A DNA stretch of 60,186 nucleotides from Paenibacillus anaericanus (GTDB lineage: Bacteria; Bacillota; Bacilli; Paenibacillales; Paenibacillaceae): NCBI RefSeq assembly GCF_003994475.1, contig NZ_RZNY01000032.1, forward strand, positions 1 through 60,186. Reading direction: 5' to 3'. Numbering within the stretch: position 1 is the stretch's first letter; the number at the start of each line of letters is the position of its first letter. The notes below the pieces were generated by a model. The model was not told the origin of the DNA and searched no databases. It saw only the letters and a program-made list of their open reading frames with translations. The position numbers were made by a program, and so were the translations under genes. Below, one piece after another: positions 8,928 through 15,947 of the stretch.

Positions 8928-9722
8928 CTATTCTACAGGTGTAACTTGTACAGCAGCAGAATCCTGATACTTCCGGATGATGGAGACCTCAACCCGGCGG
9001 TTCTGTGAGCGTCCTTCACTTGTATCGTTGGACGCCACTGGGCGATATTCACCATTGCCGGTAGCGATGAACATTTTAGGATCTAGTTGATCGTTAAGTA
9101 GAAGGATTTTCATGAAATTTAAGGCTCGGACCGAGCTTAAATCCCAGTTGTCCCGAAATTGATTGGTGGAAATCGGAATATTATCGGTATGACCGGACAC
9201 GAATACTTCATAATCAGGAAACTTCTCCAGCATCCTTGCGATAGCTTTAGCCAGTATTCGTGCATCTGGTTTAACCTCTGCTTCGCCTGATGGGAAGAGA
9301 GCAATATCACTAATTGTGATCATCAGTTGTGATTGATTAAGATTCGTATCTAGTTGTTCGGATAATCCATGCTGCTCGATATATTCGTCAAGCTGCTTCT
9401 TAAGAGCGACCAGATTTTCTTCTTCTTTACGTTGTAGATCGTTCATTTTTCTGTTTAGGGCGTTAGAAATATCATCCATACTGGTATTCTCATTGGTACT
9501 AACCATTGAATTGTGGTCCAGAACACCGGAACCTCCGGTAAACACACTATTAAAGGCGTCGCTCATCTCCTGAAACTTCTGGCTGTCTATATTACTCATA
9601 CCGAATAATACGATAAACATAGCCAATAGGAGCGTCATAAGGTCAGAATAGGGGAGTAACCAGCTTTCATCGGCATGCTCTTCATGTTCTTGATGCCGTT
9701 TAGACTTTTTGCGCACCTTCAC
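8928..9722 (-). CDS. motB: Flagellar stator protein MotB
   Basis: Peptidoglycan-anchored half of the flagellar stator. The 264 residues include a cationic N-terminus, one membrane helix at ~22-42 with the ion-binding Asp in SWLLPYSDLMTLLLAMFIV, a coiled linker, and a C-terminal OmpA-like peptidoglycan-binding domain (VSGHTDNIPIS..., SSVRALNFMKILL..., GRSQNRRVEVSI). GTG start behind GGGGGCGG, overlapping the end of motA by 23 bases, so the two are translationally coupled. Whether protons or sodium ions drive it cannot be decided by eye. No other flagellar genes are present. Confidence 0.95.
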   Translation of the reverse strand: MKVRKKSKRHQEHEEHADESWLLPYSDLMTLLLAMFIVLFGMSNIDSQKFQEMSDAFNSVFTGGSGVLDHNSMVSTNENTSMDDISNALNRKMNDLQRKEEENLVALKKQLDEYIEQHGLSEQLDTNLNQSQLMITISDIALFPSGEAEVKPDARILAKAIARMLEKFPDYEVFVSGHTDNIPISTNQFRDNWDLSSVRALNFMKILLLNDQLDPKMFIATGNGEYRPVASNDTSEGRSQNRRVEVSIIRKYQDSAAVQVTPVE

Positions 9723-10503
9723 CCGCCCCCTTTTCTAAAATTTGCGCACGTTCGGCAGGGGTTAAAAATACAGCAAGTTTCTGTTGAATCGCAATCGTTG
9801 ATACTCCTGATTGAATGGACAGTAGTCCCTCCACCATCATTAATCTAACTTCCATTTCTCTCTTTGAAAGACGTTTCAATTTAGTGGCAATTGGATGCCA
9901 CATCACATAACCCGTGAAAATACCAAAAACGGTAGCGATAAATGCCCCGGAAATGGCATGAGTTAGTATAGCGATATCACTCATATCTGATAGAGCGGCG
10001 ATCAAACCGATTACGGCTCCCAGTACCCCTAGGGTTGGAGCGTACATCCCGGCTTGAGAGAAGATCATGGCGCCAGCCTTGTGTCGCTCTTCTGTAGCAG
10101 CGATGTCCTCTGTTAATACATCCTGAACAAATTCCTGATCATTGCCATCAATAATCATGCGCATACCGCCACGCAGAAAGTCATCATTGATTTCGTCAAC
10201 CTTGCTCTCTAGTGCAAGTAGTCCTTCGCGTCTTGTAATCGTCGCCCATTCCATGAACAATTTAATTAATTCGGCTTTGCTGATCATTTTGGGTTTCGTC
10301 ATTGTTATTCTTAATAATGCAGGGAACCTCTTAAGTTCTGATAGAGGAAAGGCAACAAAGAGGGTTGCGGCTGTCCCACCAAATATAATGACAAAGGCTG
10401 CGGGGTTCTGGATTAAGCTCTCAACCGGAGCACCTTTCAGAAACATCCCTAGTACAAGCGCCACTACACCAAGTATAAGTCCAATAATCGTTGAAATTTC
10501 CAT
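9700..10503 (-). CDS. motA: Flagellar stator protein MotA
   Basis: Channel half of the stator, ~267 residues with four membrane helices: two near the N-terminus (MEISTIIGLILGVVALVLG and the following AAFVIIFGGTAATLFVAF) and two around residues 150-200 (MYAPTLGVLGAVIGLIAAL; AFIATVFGIFTGYVMWHP). The cytoplasmic loop between helices 2 and 3 contacts the rotor. Start set at ATG 10503, six bases after the SD GAGGTG; the reading frame extends 17 codons further upstream (to 10554) but without an SD. Forms an operon with motB. Confidence 0.95.
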   Translation of the reverse strand: MEISTIIGLILGVVALVLGMFLKGAPVESLIQNPAAFVIIFGGTAATLFVAFPLSELKRFPALLRITMTKPKMISKAELIKLFMEWATITRREGLLALESKVDEINDDFLRGGMRMIIDGNDQEFVQDVLTEDIAATEERHKAGAMIFSQAGMYAPTLGVLGAVIGLIAALSDMSDIAILTHAISGAFIATVFGIFTGYVMWHPIATKLKRLSKREMEVRLMMVEGLLSIQSGVSTIAIQQKLAVFLTPAERAQILEKGAGEGAQKV

Positions 10504-10697
10504 TGTACACCTCGTCCTTGAGATATTGAATCCATTTTCCGATCCTTCCAGCATCCTTGCAGAAGAACATTTATGAGATTAAGACAGCAAGAAAAATGGT
10601 TTATCTTTGTTATCGACAGATTTCGCTTTTTTTTTAAGTGTAATTTTCCGGTATAATAGAAATATAGCTTTTGAAGACATAATGAAGGGAAGTTTTG

Positions 10698-10997
10698 ATG
10701 CTTGTGGGAGTGAAGCACGGTAGGGATTATGGACTTATTTTAGCGGAGTTGACGGAGGCAATATCATGTATTTCTGATAGCTACATTTTTTTTGAGATGG
10801 AATCTTCGGACTGGGAGAGGTTGTCCGCTGAGGATAGACATGAGGTTCATGAAGCGCTGGCAGAAGACTTATTTTATGCGCTAGGTACGCAGTCGATGAT
10901 TGAGGTTGGATGTGCGGTCGTGATTCACGATGCTGACAACCATGTTATTAATTTCCTCATTGGAGAAAAGGAACTTACCTCCGTCACGCTAGTTTGA
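10698..10997 (+). CDS. Conserved hypothetical small protein
   Basis: A 99-residue, acidic, soluble protein I do not recognise. It has no signal peptide, membrane segment or cysteine cluster. The middle is rich in Glu/Asp and aromatic residues (SYIFFEMESSDWERL, DRHEVHEALAEDLFYALG). The start is probably ATG 10698 after the SD GAAGGGAAG, rather than the TTG just before it. A TATAAT at 10652-10657 may be its -10 element, though no clear -35 is visible. Divergent from motA and followed by the pterin dehydratase gene. Confidence 0.6.
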   Translation: MLVGVKHGRDYGLILAELTEAISCISDSYIFFEMESSDWERLSAEDRHEVHEALAEDLFYALGTQSMIEVGCAVVIHDADNHVINFLIGEKELTSVTLV

Positions 10998-11195
10998 CGG
11001 GGGTTCCCCTAACTAATTTTGAATGAGCCCACATGAGTGGTAAAATAGACTAGGAAAAGAATAGCTTATATAGCATATGGTGTGACTTAGTTCTAAGGAA
11101 TAATGGATGATTCTCTCACGTATGATCAGGTAGGCATGGGGAATATAATAAACTGGGTAAATTTAAGAAGTTCTGAAAGAACGGGAGGAAGAAGA

Positions 11196-11498
11196 ATGCC
11201 GTTTACACCGCAAGAAGTAGAAGCGCATTTGGAAAAGTTGGAGGGGTGGGAGCTGGAGGAAGGACGATGGATAGTGCGTAAATATTCGTTCTCCAACTTT
11301 ATGAAAGGTATTGCGTTCGTTGATGAGGTGGCTACAATCTCAGAGGCGTTCAATCATCATCCTTTTATAACCATTGACCATAAGACGGTAACGCTTCGCT
11401 TAACATCATGGGAATCAGGCGGGATTACGGCAGTGGATATTAAAGAAGCGCAGCAATATAACGAAGCTTTCGTAAAATCCAGTGCAGTAGATCGATAA
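11196..11498 (+). CDS. 4a-hydroxytetrahydrobiopterin dehydratase (PCD/DCoH family)
   Basis: Dehydrates 4a-carbinolamine tetrahydropterin, recycling pterin cofactors. The 100-residue product matches the short single-domain family: residues near the middle read AFVDEVATISEAFNHHPFIT, containing the conserved HHP-type active-site histidines, and the C-terminal half carries VTLRLTSWESGGIT. Start chosen at ATG 11196 because GGGAGGAAG lies just upstream; an ATG 93 bases earlier (11103) would add an N-terminus unlike the family. No phenylalanine hydroxylase gene is nearby. Confidence 0.85.
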   Translation: MPFTPQEVEAHLEKLEGWELEEGRWIVRKYSFSNFMKGIAFVDEVATISEAFNHHPFITIDHKTVTLRLTSWESGGITAVDIKEAQQYNEAFVKSSAVDR

Positions 11499-11833
11499 GC
11501 TTTACATGTTTTAGTTTGAATTTTAATGAATATAGATAGATCTGCATTAGTCAGGACACATAGATATATTTATGCATTTCTTCTGCGTCCTTACTTTCGT
11601 TAAATACTGTGCTGACGCCAAGCTGCAGTGATTCGGCGCAACTGGTCCAATGTACTTTAGCATAGTGATAGTTAAGGCGCTTATGCCATAACATAGCTAG
11701 TAGGTTAATCCAATTGGCTGCAAAGCAGGCATGTAGTGCTCTATGATGTGAAAATGTGTGGATGGCACAGAAGGCCCGCGAGGAGATGATAACATGCTCC
11801 TCGCGGGCCTTCCCTGCGATTCTGTAAATTATG
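11499..11833. other. 335-bp convergent spacer with hairpin and unexplained open frame
   Basis: Contains a GC-rich hairpin (11771-11785 with 11797-11811, 15-bp perfect arms) without a proper T-tract. On the minus strand an open frame of about 95 codons without stops runs from the end of the cytochrome gene to about 11547. It lacks an SD and its first ATG comes only after half its length, so I do not call a gene. Confidence 0.5.
11771..11811. repeat. GC-rich inverted repeat, possible terminator
   Basis: AAGGCCCGCGAGGAG and its exact complement enclose an 11-base loop. It lies between two convergent genes, where a terminator is expected, but no run of T follows on either strand. Confidence 0.55.
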
Positions 11834-12190
11834 CTATTTTTTCTCTGCTAGCCATAGTGCGACATTGGCAATTTCTTCGTCCTTTAGTCTATCTTTGAAT
11901 GCAGGCATATTACCTTTACCTTTATTGATGATTGCGTAGAGTTGCTCTGCGGATAACTCGGCACCAATCTTCTGTAGATTTGGTCCCACATTTCCTTCTA
12001 GCTGATCCCCGTGACAACTAATACAACTTGTCGCGACAACGGTTTCTGCGTGCTCTGCGCTTAACGTAACTTCTGGCATTTGAGGTTTATTTTCTTGTGC
12101 AACTTGTTCTTTGCCTGGTAAGGAGAGCATTAATACAAGGGCTAATCCACACGCGACGAAGAATAACCCGCTCATGATCCACTTTTGCAT
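11834..12190 (-). CDS. Membrane-anchored class I cytochrome c
   Basis: Small electron carrier on the outer face of the membrane, like the c550/c551 proteins of Bacillus. The 118 residues comprise an uncleaved-looking N-terminal hydrophobic anchor (~5-25), a charged linker, and one haem domain with CISCH covalent haem attachment near residue 57 and the distal Met in GNMPAFKDRL. A Cys lies inside the anchor, but the surrounding residues are a poor lipobox, so a membrane helix is preferred over a lipoprotein. The SD GGAGGGA precedes the ATG. Partner oxidase unknown. Confidence 0.88.
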   Translation of the reverse strand: MQKWIMSGLFFVACGLALVLMLSLPGKEQVAQENKPQMPEVTLSAEHAETVVATSCISCHGDQLEGNVGPNLQKIGAELSAEQLYAIINKGKGNMPAFKDRLKDEEIANVALWLAEKK

Positions 12191-12330
12191 TCCGATCGTC
12201 CCTCCAAATGTAAACTATCCCCTTTATTATAACGGAACCTGGTAGCGGATCAAAGCGTTTGTGTCAAAAATAGTAATATTTATTTTATATACTATTCAAA
12301 TCTTTTGAAATAATGTGCAGATTGTCATAG

Positions 12331-12852
12331 TCATTCTGAAGTTGGCGTTTCTGGAAGAGTTGGAATTCCTTTGTATACCATGCAATAAAATGGCTTGGAT
12401 ATTCCCCCGGGAGTCATTTTTTCATATAAATCTGTAATCGTAAAACCGGATTTTTGGTAGGCTCGGATTGCCCGAGTATTCCAAGTCAGTACCTCTAGAT
12501 CAATGACATGATGTGGTGTGCGACGTAAGGCTTCCTCCACAATCGTCAATACAAATGACTGCCCCATACCATGCCCACATAAATCAGGTCGCATACCGAT
12601 CCCGAGTCTTGTCACATCAGTTAGTGGAAAGTATTGGGCAAATCCAGAAAGTACTCCATTTGCATCCAATAGGGAAACATACTGCTCGGCCCGTAAAACT
12701 GGATTACCGAATTCTACATCGAGCGCTTTCATTTGTTCCCAAGGTAGCCAACTATAGACATCATAAGGGGAATCGTAACGCCATGTGCTTATTTCCGCTC
12801 CGTGACTATCTTCCATAGCGGCTATCTGAAACTGGGGAATAGGTTTATCCAT
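12331..12852 (-). CDS. GNAT family N-acetyltransferase
   Basis: Acetyl-CoA-dependent acetyltransferase of 173 residues. The core shows a beta-strand pair (VSLLDANGVLSGFAQYF), the acetyl-CoA pyrophosphate loop region (GIGMRPDLCGHGMGQSFV, close to the Q/RxxGxG/A signature) and the C-terminal LEVLTWNTRAIRAYQKSGFT motif typical of GNATs. Substrate cannot be predicted. The SD AAGGAGG lies just before the ATG. It appears to be a single-gene unit. Confidence 0.85.
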   Translation of the reverse strand: MDKPIPQFQIAAMEDSHGAEISTWRYDSPYDVYSWLPWEQMKALDVEFGNPVLRAEQYVSLLDANGVLSGFAQYFPLTDVTRLGIGMRPDLCGHGMGQSFVLTIVEEALRRTPHHVIDLEVLTWNTRAIRAYQKSGFTITDLYEKMTPGGISKPFYCMVYKGIPTLPETPTSE

Positions 12853-13212
12853 TTTTATGCCTCCTTGGACCGTAGGAATGCCGCATTTTGCGTTCTCCAG
12901 CAGAGTCAGTTTACCCTCACTGTAACGGGATTTTATATCATTGTAAAGACTCTAATGTTTGAGATGTTTGAAATGTGAAGTGAAGGGGTAATTCTCATTA
13001 TAAGGAAATTAGTAAAAGGCGGAAACCTTTTAATTAAAAATTTCGTTATAAAGAAGAGAGATTGAACCAATATTGATTATCCGGCATATATTGCTGAGTA
13101 TCCGTGTTGTTGAATAGAATACGAAAAACCACAATAGATTCCGGCAAGAATCAATTGTGGCGATAAAGTTTATCTTACATTACTTATGTTTGTGTTTGTT
13201 TTATGAAAGAAA
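12853..13212. other. 360-bp intergenic stretch, no gene seen
   Basis: Between the GNAT gene and the first NlpC/P60 gene, both on the minus strand. Apart from the terminator of the NlpC/P60 gene (13124-13160) I see only A+T-rich sequence without coding signs. Confidence 0.6.
13124..13160 (-). terminator. Terminator of first NlpC/P60 gene
   Basis: The arms 13129-13141 and 13148-13160 form a 13-bp stem with one mismatch; on the minus strand GTGG is followed by five T. Confidence 0.8.
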
Positions 13213-13695
13213 TCAAGATTCAGCGGCATAGACAGAGTAACTGTATTGGCTCAAAATACGCTTAGCTCCAACATAACGAGCTTTATAGTAGCTATTGCTT
13301 AGTTTATCAATACTGATTCCCTTCGAGGATGAAGAGTGTGCAAACTTTCCATCACCGATGTAAATACCGACATGAGATACTCCTTTTCCTAACGTGTTGA
13401 AGAAAACGAGATCCCCTTCTTTTAGTTGACTCTTAGATACGGCTTTACCTTGCTGGTATTGGGCTGTAGAAACACGAGCAAGATCCACACCCATCTTCTT
13501 AAAGACATACCTAGTGAATCCGGAACAATCAAATCCGCTTGTGCTAACTCCCCCAAATTTGTAGGGTGTACCGTATACCGAACTAACTACAGTTTCTAAT
13601 GGTGTTTTGCTTGAGGTATCGGCGAAGACACTTCCTGTTCCCATAGTAAACAAAATAGCTAAACTAGTTACCGCTGCTGTCAAAGTCTTTCTCAA
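13213..13695 (-). CDS. Secreted NlpC/P60 (C40) peptidoglycan endopeptidase, copy 1
   Basis: Cell-wall hydrolase that probably cuts stem peptides between D-Glu and meso-diaminopimelate. The 160 residues carry a Sec signal peptide (~1-25, cleaved after SVFA) and one NlpC/P60 domain without LysM or SH3 modules: catalytic Cys in GFDCSGFTRY, His in GVSHVGIYIG, and a third polar residue in KFAHSSSSKG. TTG start, ten bases after SD GGAAGGG, which immediately follows a c-di-AMP riboswitch. A paralogue with its own riboswitch lies directly upstream. Expression is therefore expected to fall when c-di-AMP is high. Confidence 0.93.
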   Translation of the reverse strand: MRKTLTAAVTSLAILFTMGTGSVFADTSSKTPLETVVSSVYGTPYKFGGVSTSGFDCSGFTRYVFKKMGVDLARVSTAQYQQGKAVSKSQLKEGDLVFFNTLGKGVSHVGIYIGDGKFAHSSSSKGISIDKLSNSYYKARYVGAKRILSQYSYSVYAAES

Positions 13696-13710
13696 GATGT
13701 CAAATCCCTT

Positions 13711-13831
13711 CCAATGCCTGCGAGGTTAGCTTAAGGATTCGGTTGAAGGTCCCCTATGATCCCTCTGAAGCGAGATCAATTCACCCATACTGGATCCCCC
13801 GTTTCCCCGGTGCCGGGAATTCGGCTGTTCA
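13711..13831 (-). ncRNA. c-di-AMP riboswitch (ydaO-yuaA type), copy 1
   Basis: Read on the minus strand the element contains the conserved blocks of the ydaO-yuaA class: CCGAATTCCCGG, CGGGGGATCC, GGGTGAAT, AGAGGGATC, CCGAATCC and AGCTAACCTCGCAGGC. It ends about 15 bases before the TTG start of the NlpC/P60 gene, leaving no room for a separate terminator, which suggests control of ribosome access or a terminator merged with the aptamer. Confidence 0.9.
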
Positions 13832-13848
13832 ATGATGTGCACCTGAAA

Positions 13849-13872
13849 GTAGTCGTAGTCGTAGTCGTAGTT
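13849..13872. repeat. Hexanucleotide tandem repeat (GTAGTC)x4
   Basis: Four consecutive GTAGTC units lie between the putative promoter region and the riboswitch of the first NlpC/P60 gene. The second copy of the gene has no such run. Confidence 0.85.
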
Positions 13873-13875
13873 ACT

Positions 13876-13903
13876 GTTACAAGACAGATTACAAAGTTGT
13901 TAC
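13876..13903 (-). promoter_or_regulatory. Putative regulatory repeat upstream of riboswitch 1
   Basis: On the minus strand the 16-mer GTAACAACTTTGTAAT is followed by N6 and TGTAAC. The same 16-mer lies upstream of riboswitch 2. TGTAAT-N6-TGTAAC resembles WalR half-sites (TGTWAH), but the known WalR spacing is five bases, not six, so the factor is uncertain. Confidence 0.4.
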
Positions 13904-14036
13904 TATTTACTTTGATTAGTGTATCAAAGTGAGCAAACTTTTACAAGTTCAACACCCTATTTGGTCGATATTCCCATAATGATGTCTCCCATCCGTTTAT
14001 AATTCCCGTTAACGTGGTAATAATTCCTGTGGGCAA

Positions 14037-14084
14037 TAAAAAAACCCGCAGGGAGGATTCCGAATGGAACCTCTGCGGGTTTTG
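14037..14084 (-). terminator. Terminator of second NlpC/P60 gene
   Basis: On the minus strand AAAACCCGCAGAGG pairs with a complementary arm ending CTGCGGGTT and runs into a T-tract of about seven bases. Confidence 0.85.
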
Positions 14085-14094
14085 CTTGTTACTA

Positions 14095-14586
14095 TTATTC
14101 TACATCATCATGATCTGGTGAATCTGTAGCTACTTCTTCAAACTTATCTGTACTGAGTATACGTTTAGCTCCAACATAGCGTTTAACATAATAATCATCA
14201 CTTAGCTTGCTGATAACTACTCCTTTAGAAGAAGAAGCGTGAGCAAACTTTCCGTCTCCAACAAATACGCCTACATGAGATACGCCTTTGCCACTAGTGT
14301 TAAAGAACACCAAGTCGCCAGCTTTCAACTCATCTTTTTCTACAGCAGTTCCCATCTTATATTGGGATCCTGATTGATGAGGCAACTCGATATCGAGTTT
14401 GCTAAATACGAACATAGTGAATCCGGAACAATCAAATCCTGATGTTGTAGTTCCACCCGAAACATATTTAGTACCTAGGCCCTTGTCAATAGCACTGTCC
14501 AACTTGGAATCTGCGAAAGCGCTACCAGTTCCTAAAGTAAATAAGAGGGCACAACCTACTGCTACTGCGGTTAGCTTTTTTCTCAA
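14095..14586 (-). CDS. Secreted NlpC/P60 (C40) peptidoglycan endopeptidase, copy 2
   Basis: Paralogue of the next gene downstream, sharing its architecture: Sec signal peptide (~1-25, SAFA cleavage site), a single NlpC/P60 domain with catalytic Cys in GFDCSGFTMF and His in GVSHVGVFVG, and KFAHASSSKG. 163 residues, ending in an acidic tail (SPDHDDVE) that copy 1 lacks. TTG start with SD GGAAGGAG about 12 bases away, again directly behind a c-di-AMP riboswitch. The near-identical leader shows that gene plus control element were duplicated together. Confidence 0.93.
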   Translation of the reverse strand: MRKKLTAVAVGCALLFTLGTGSAFADSKLDSAIDKGLGTKYVSGGTTTSGFDCSGFTMFVFSKLDIELPHQSGSQYKMGTAVEKDELKAGDLVFFNTSGKGVSHVGVFVGDGKFAHASSSKGVVISKLSDDYYVKRYVGAKRILSTDKFEEVATDSPDHDDVE

Positions 14587-14600
14587 AACAGGTCAAGCTC

Positions 14601-14720
14601 CTTCCAATGCCTACGAGGTTAGCTTAAGGATTCGGTTGAAGGTCCCCTATGATCCCTCTGAAGCGAGATCAATTCACCCAAAATGGTTCCCCCGTTCCCC
14701 GGTCAGGGAATTCGGCTATG
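14601..14720 (-). ncRNA. c-di-AMP riboswitch (ydaO-yuaA type), copy 2
   Basis: Nearly identical over about 75 bases to the element at 13711-13831, from the conserved 3' block AGCTAACCTCGTAGGC back through GGGTGAAT; the 5' half (CCGAATTCCCTG, GGGGAACGGGGGAACC) differs slightly while keeping the class consensus. Confidence 0.9.
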
Positions 14721-14773
14721 ATATAACACCCGAGAATACATATTCTACATCGAGAGTAGAATTCCTGCTAAAG

Positions 14774-14801
14774 ATGACAAAAATAATTACAAAGTTGTTA
14801 C
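14774..14801 (-). promoter_or_regulatory. Putative regulatory repeat upstream of riboswitch 2
   Basis: Carries the same GTAACAACTTTGTAAT block as copy 1, followed at the same six-base distance by TGTCAT. Conservation between otherwise diverged leaders suggests a promoter element or operator. Confidence 0.4.
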
Positions 14802-14957
14802 TGGAATTGTACTGCTGTTATTGTAGCAGGGGTAGGTATCTTTTGGCAATAGTTAAATAGCGAGAATTACAGAGTGAATAGAGAACAAGACCTCCGTAAA
14901 GATACGGGGGTCTTAGAGTTACAAGGGAATAGGGAAGTTAGTAGAGAGAAAATAAAA

Positions 14958-15788
14958 TTAACTTTTTTGTGACTTTGTTTCCCAGAGCTGATATTGAGAC
15001 GTTACTTGCCAAACTTTAAATATGCTTCGGAATAATGGATGTAATTGTTGCAGAATAAGTGCGATTAAACCTGTCCAGAACCATGAGATGGTACCGAACA
15101 ACATGAACACCGTAAAACTGAATATCCCTAGCAGTAGTGAAATGCCTATCCCTGGTAACAGATATCTTATACACGTCAGTAAGGCACCCCAGGTACCCAT
15201 TTTAAATAGATATCCAAACTGGGCGAACAGGAGGCATTGCCTTAGGATCCAGATGTAACAAACCCATCCAAGCGCATAGCCCCCTATGGTTAATATAGTG
15301 GGAAGATCGCTTCCTGTTTGCAGTAAACTAGGCCAGAGATGATTCAATTTAGGTACAATCCAAAATGCTGGGACTAAAATAAGAATGAGTTCTAGAAGAT
15401 AAAAGAGAAAAAGCGGCTTCCCGAACACTTGCATTCCTCTAAAGAGTGGCAAACCGGATTTTCGTGATTCCTGGGGCATTAATCCATACAAGATGCCGGC
15501 TTGAATTAGAGGAGCCAGTACCAAACGAATGGCTACCATGCTGACCAAAATCCAGAAGTACATTGCAATATCGGGGTTTTCCCGTAGTCCGATTTGACCC
15601 TCAACAAGAAACAGAATCCGGCTGAGGTCGCTAAGTGAAGGATCCGGATATCTTTGTAGCACCGAGGTGACAGCCGTATCAACTAGCCGGTACAGAAAGA
15701 AACCCCAGAGAAGTTGATATAGAAACAGAATAATGACGGAGGGAAACTGCTTCTTTAGATGCCCCCATCCACTGCGAACATAGGTCAT
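14958..15788 (-). CDS. Polytopic membrane protein of unknown function
   Basis: About 276 residues with roughly six hydrophobic segments, short polar loops and no recognisable catalytic or transporter motif. The first segment is near residues 19-36 (VIILFLYQLLWGFFLYRL), and the C-terminal half has closely spaced helices (WVCYIWILRQCLLFAQFGYLF; GISLLLGIFSFTVFMLFG). I do not recognise a family. Start placed at ATG 15788 because AGGAGGG precedes it; the frame stays open to 15905, but that part is made of the direct repeats described separately. It lies downstream of the M1 peptidase gene on the same strand and may be co-transcribed with it. Confidence 0.7.
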   Translation of the reverse strand: MTYVRSGWGHLKKQFPSVIILFLYQLLWGFFLYRLVDTAVTSVLQRYPDPSLSDLSRILFLVEGQIGLRENPDIAMYFWILVSMVAIRLVLAPLIQAGILYGLMPQESRKSGLPLFRGMQVFGKPLFLFYLLELILILVPAFWIVPKLNHLWPSLLQTGSDLPTILTIGGYALGWVCYIWILRQCLLFAQFGYLFKMGTWGALLTCIRYLLPGIGISLLLGIFSFTVFMLFGTISWFWTGLIALILQQLHPLFRSIFKVWQVTSQYQLWETKSQKS

Positions 15789-15809
15789 AACCTTCTTCCC
15801 TCCTAAAAG

Positions 15810-15927
15810 TTTTGTGAGCGTAGCACCATAGAATAGACGTCGTACAAAACTTACGTCGTAAGCATGGATTTTGTGGGCGTAGCAACTTGAATAAGCATCG
15901 AGCAAAACTTACATCGTAAGCACAGCC
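15810..15927. repeat. Two imperfect ~59-bp tandem direct repeats
   Basis: Unit A starts with TTTTGTGAGCGTAGCA (15810) and unit B with TTTTGTGGGCGTAGCA (15869). Each contains AAAACTTACRTCGTAAGC near its end (the palindromic part is 15850-15863 in unit A and 15908-15921 in unit B). A degenerate third start, GTTTTATGAGC, follows at 15931. The repeats fill the gap between two genes. Confidence 0.75.
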
Positions 15928-15947
15928 TTAGTTTTATGAGCTAGGTA

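Noticed and set aside
13849..13872. CRISPR-like repeat
   Set aside because: Six-base tandem units without spacers; a simple-sequence repeat.
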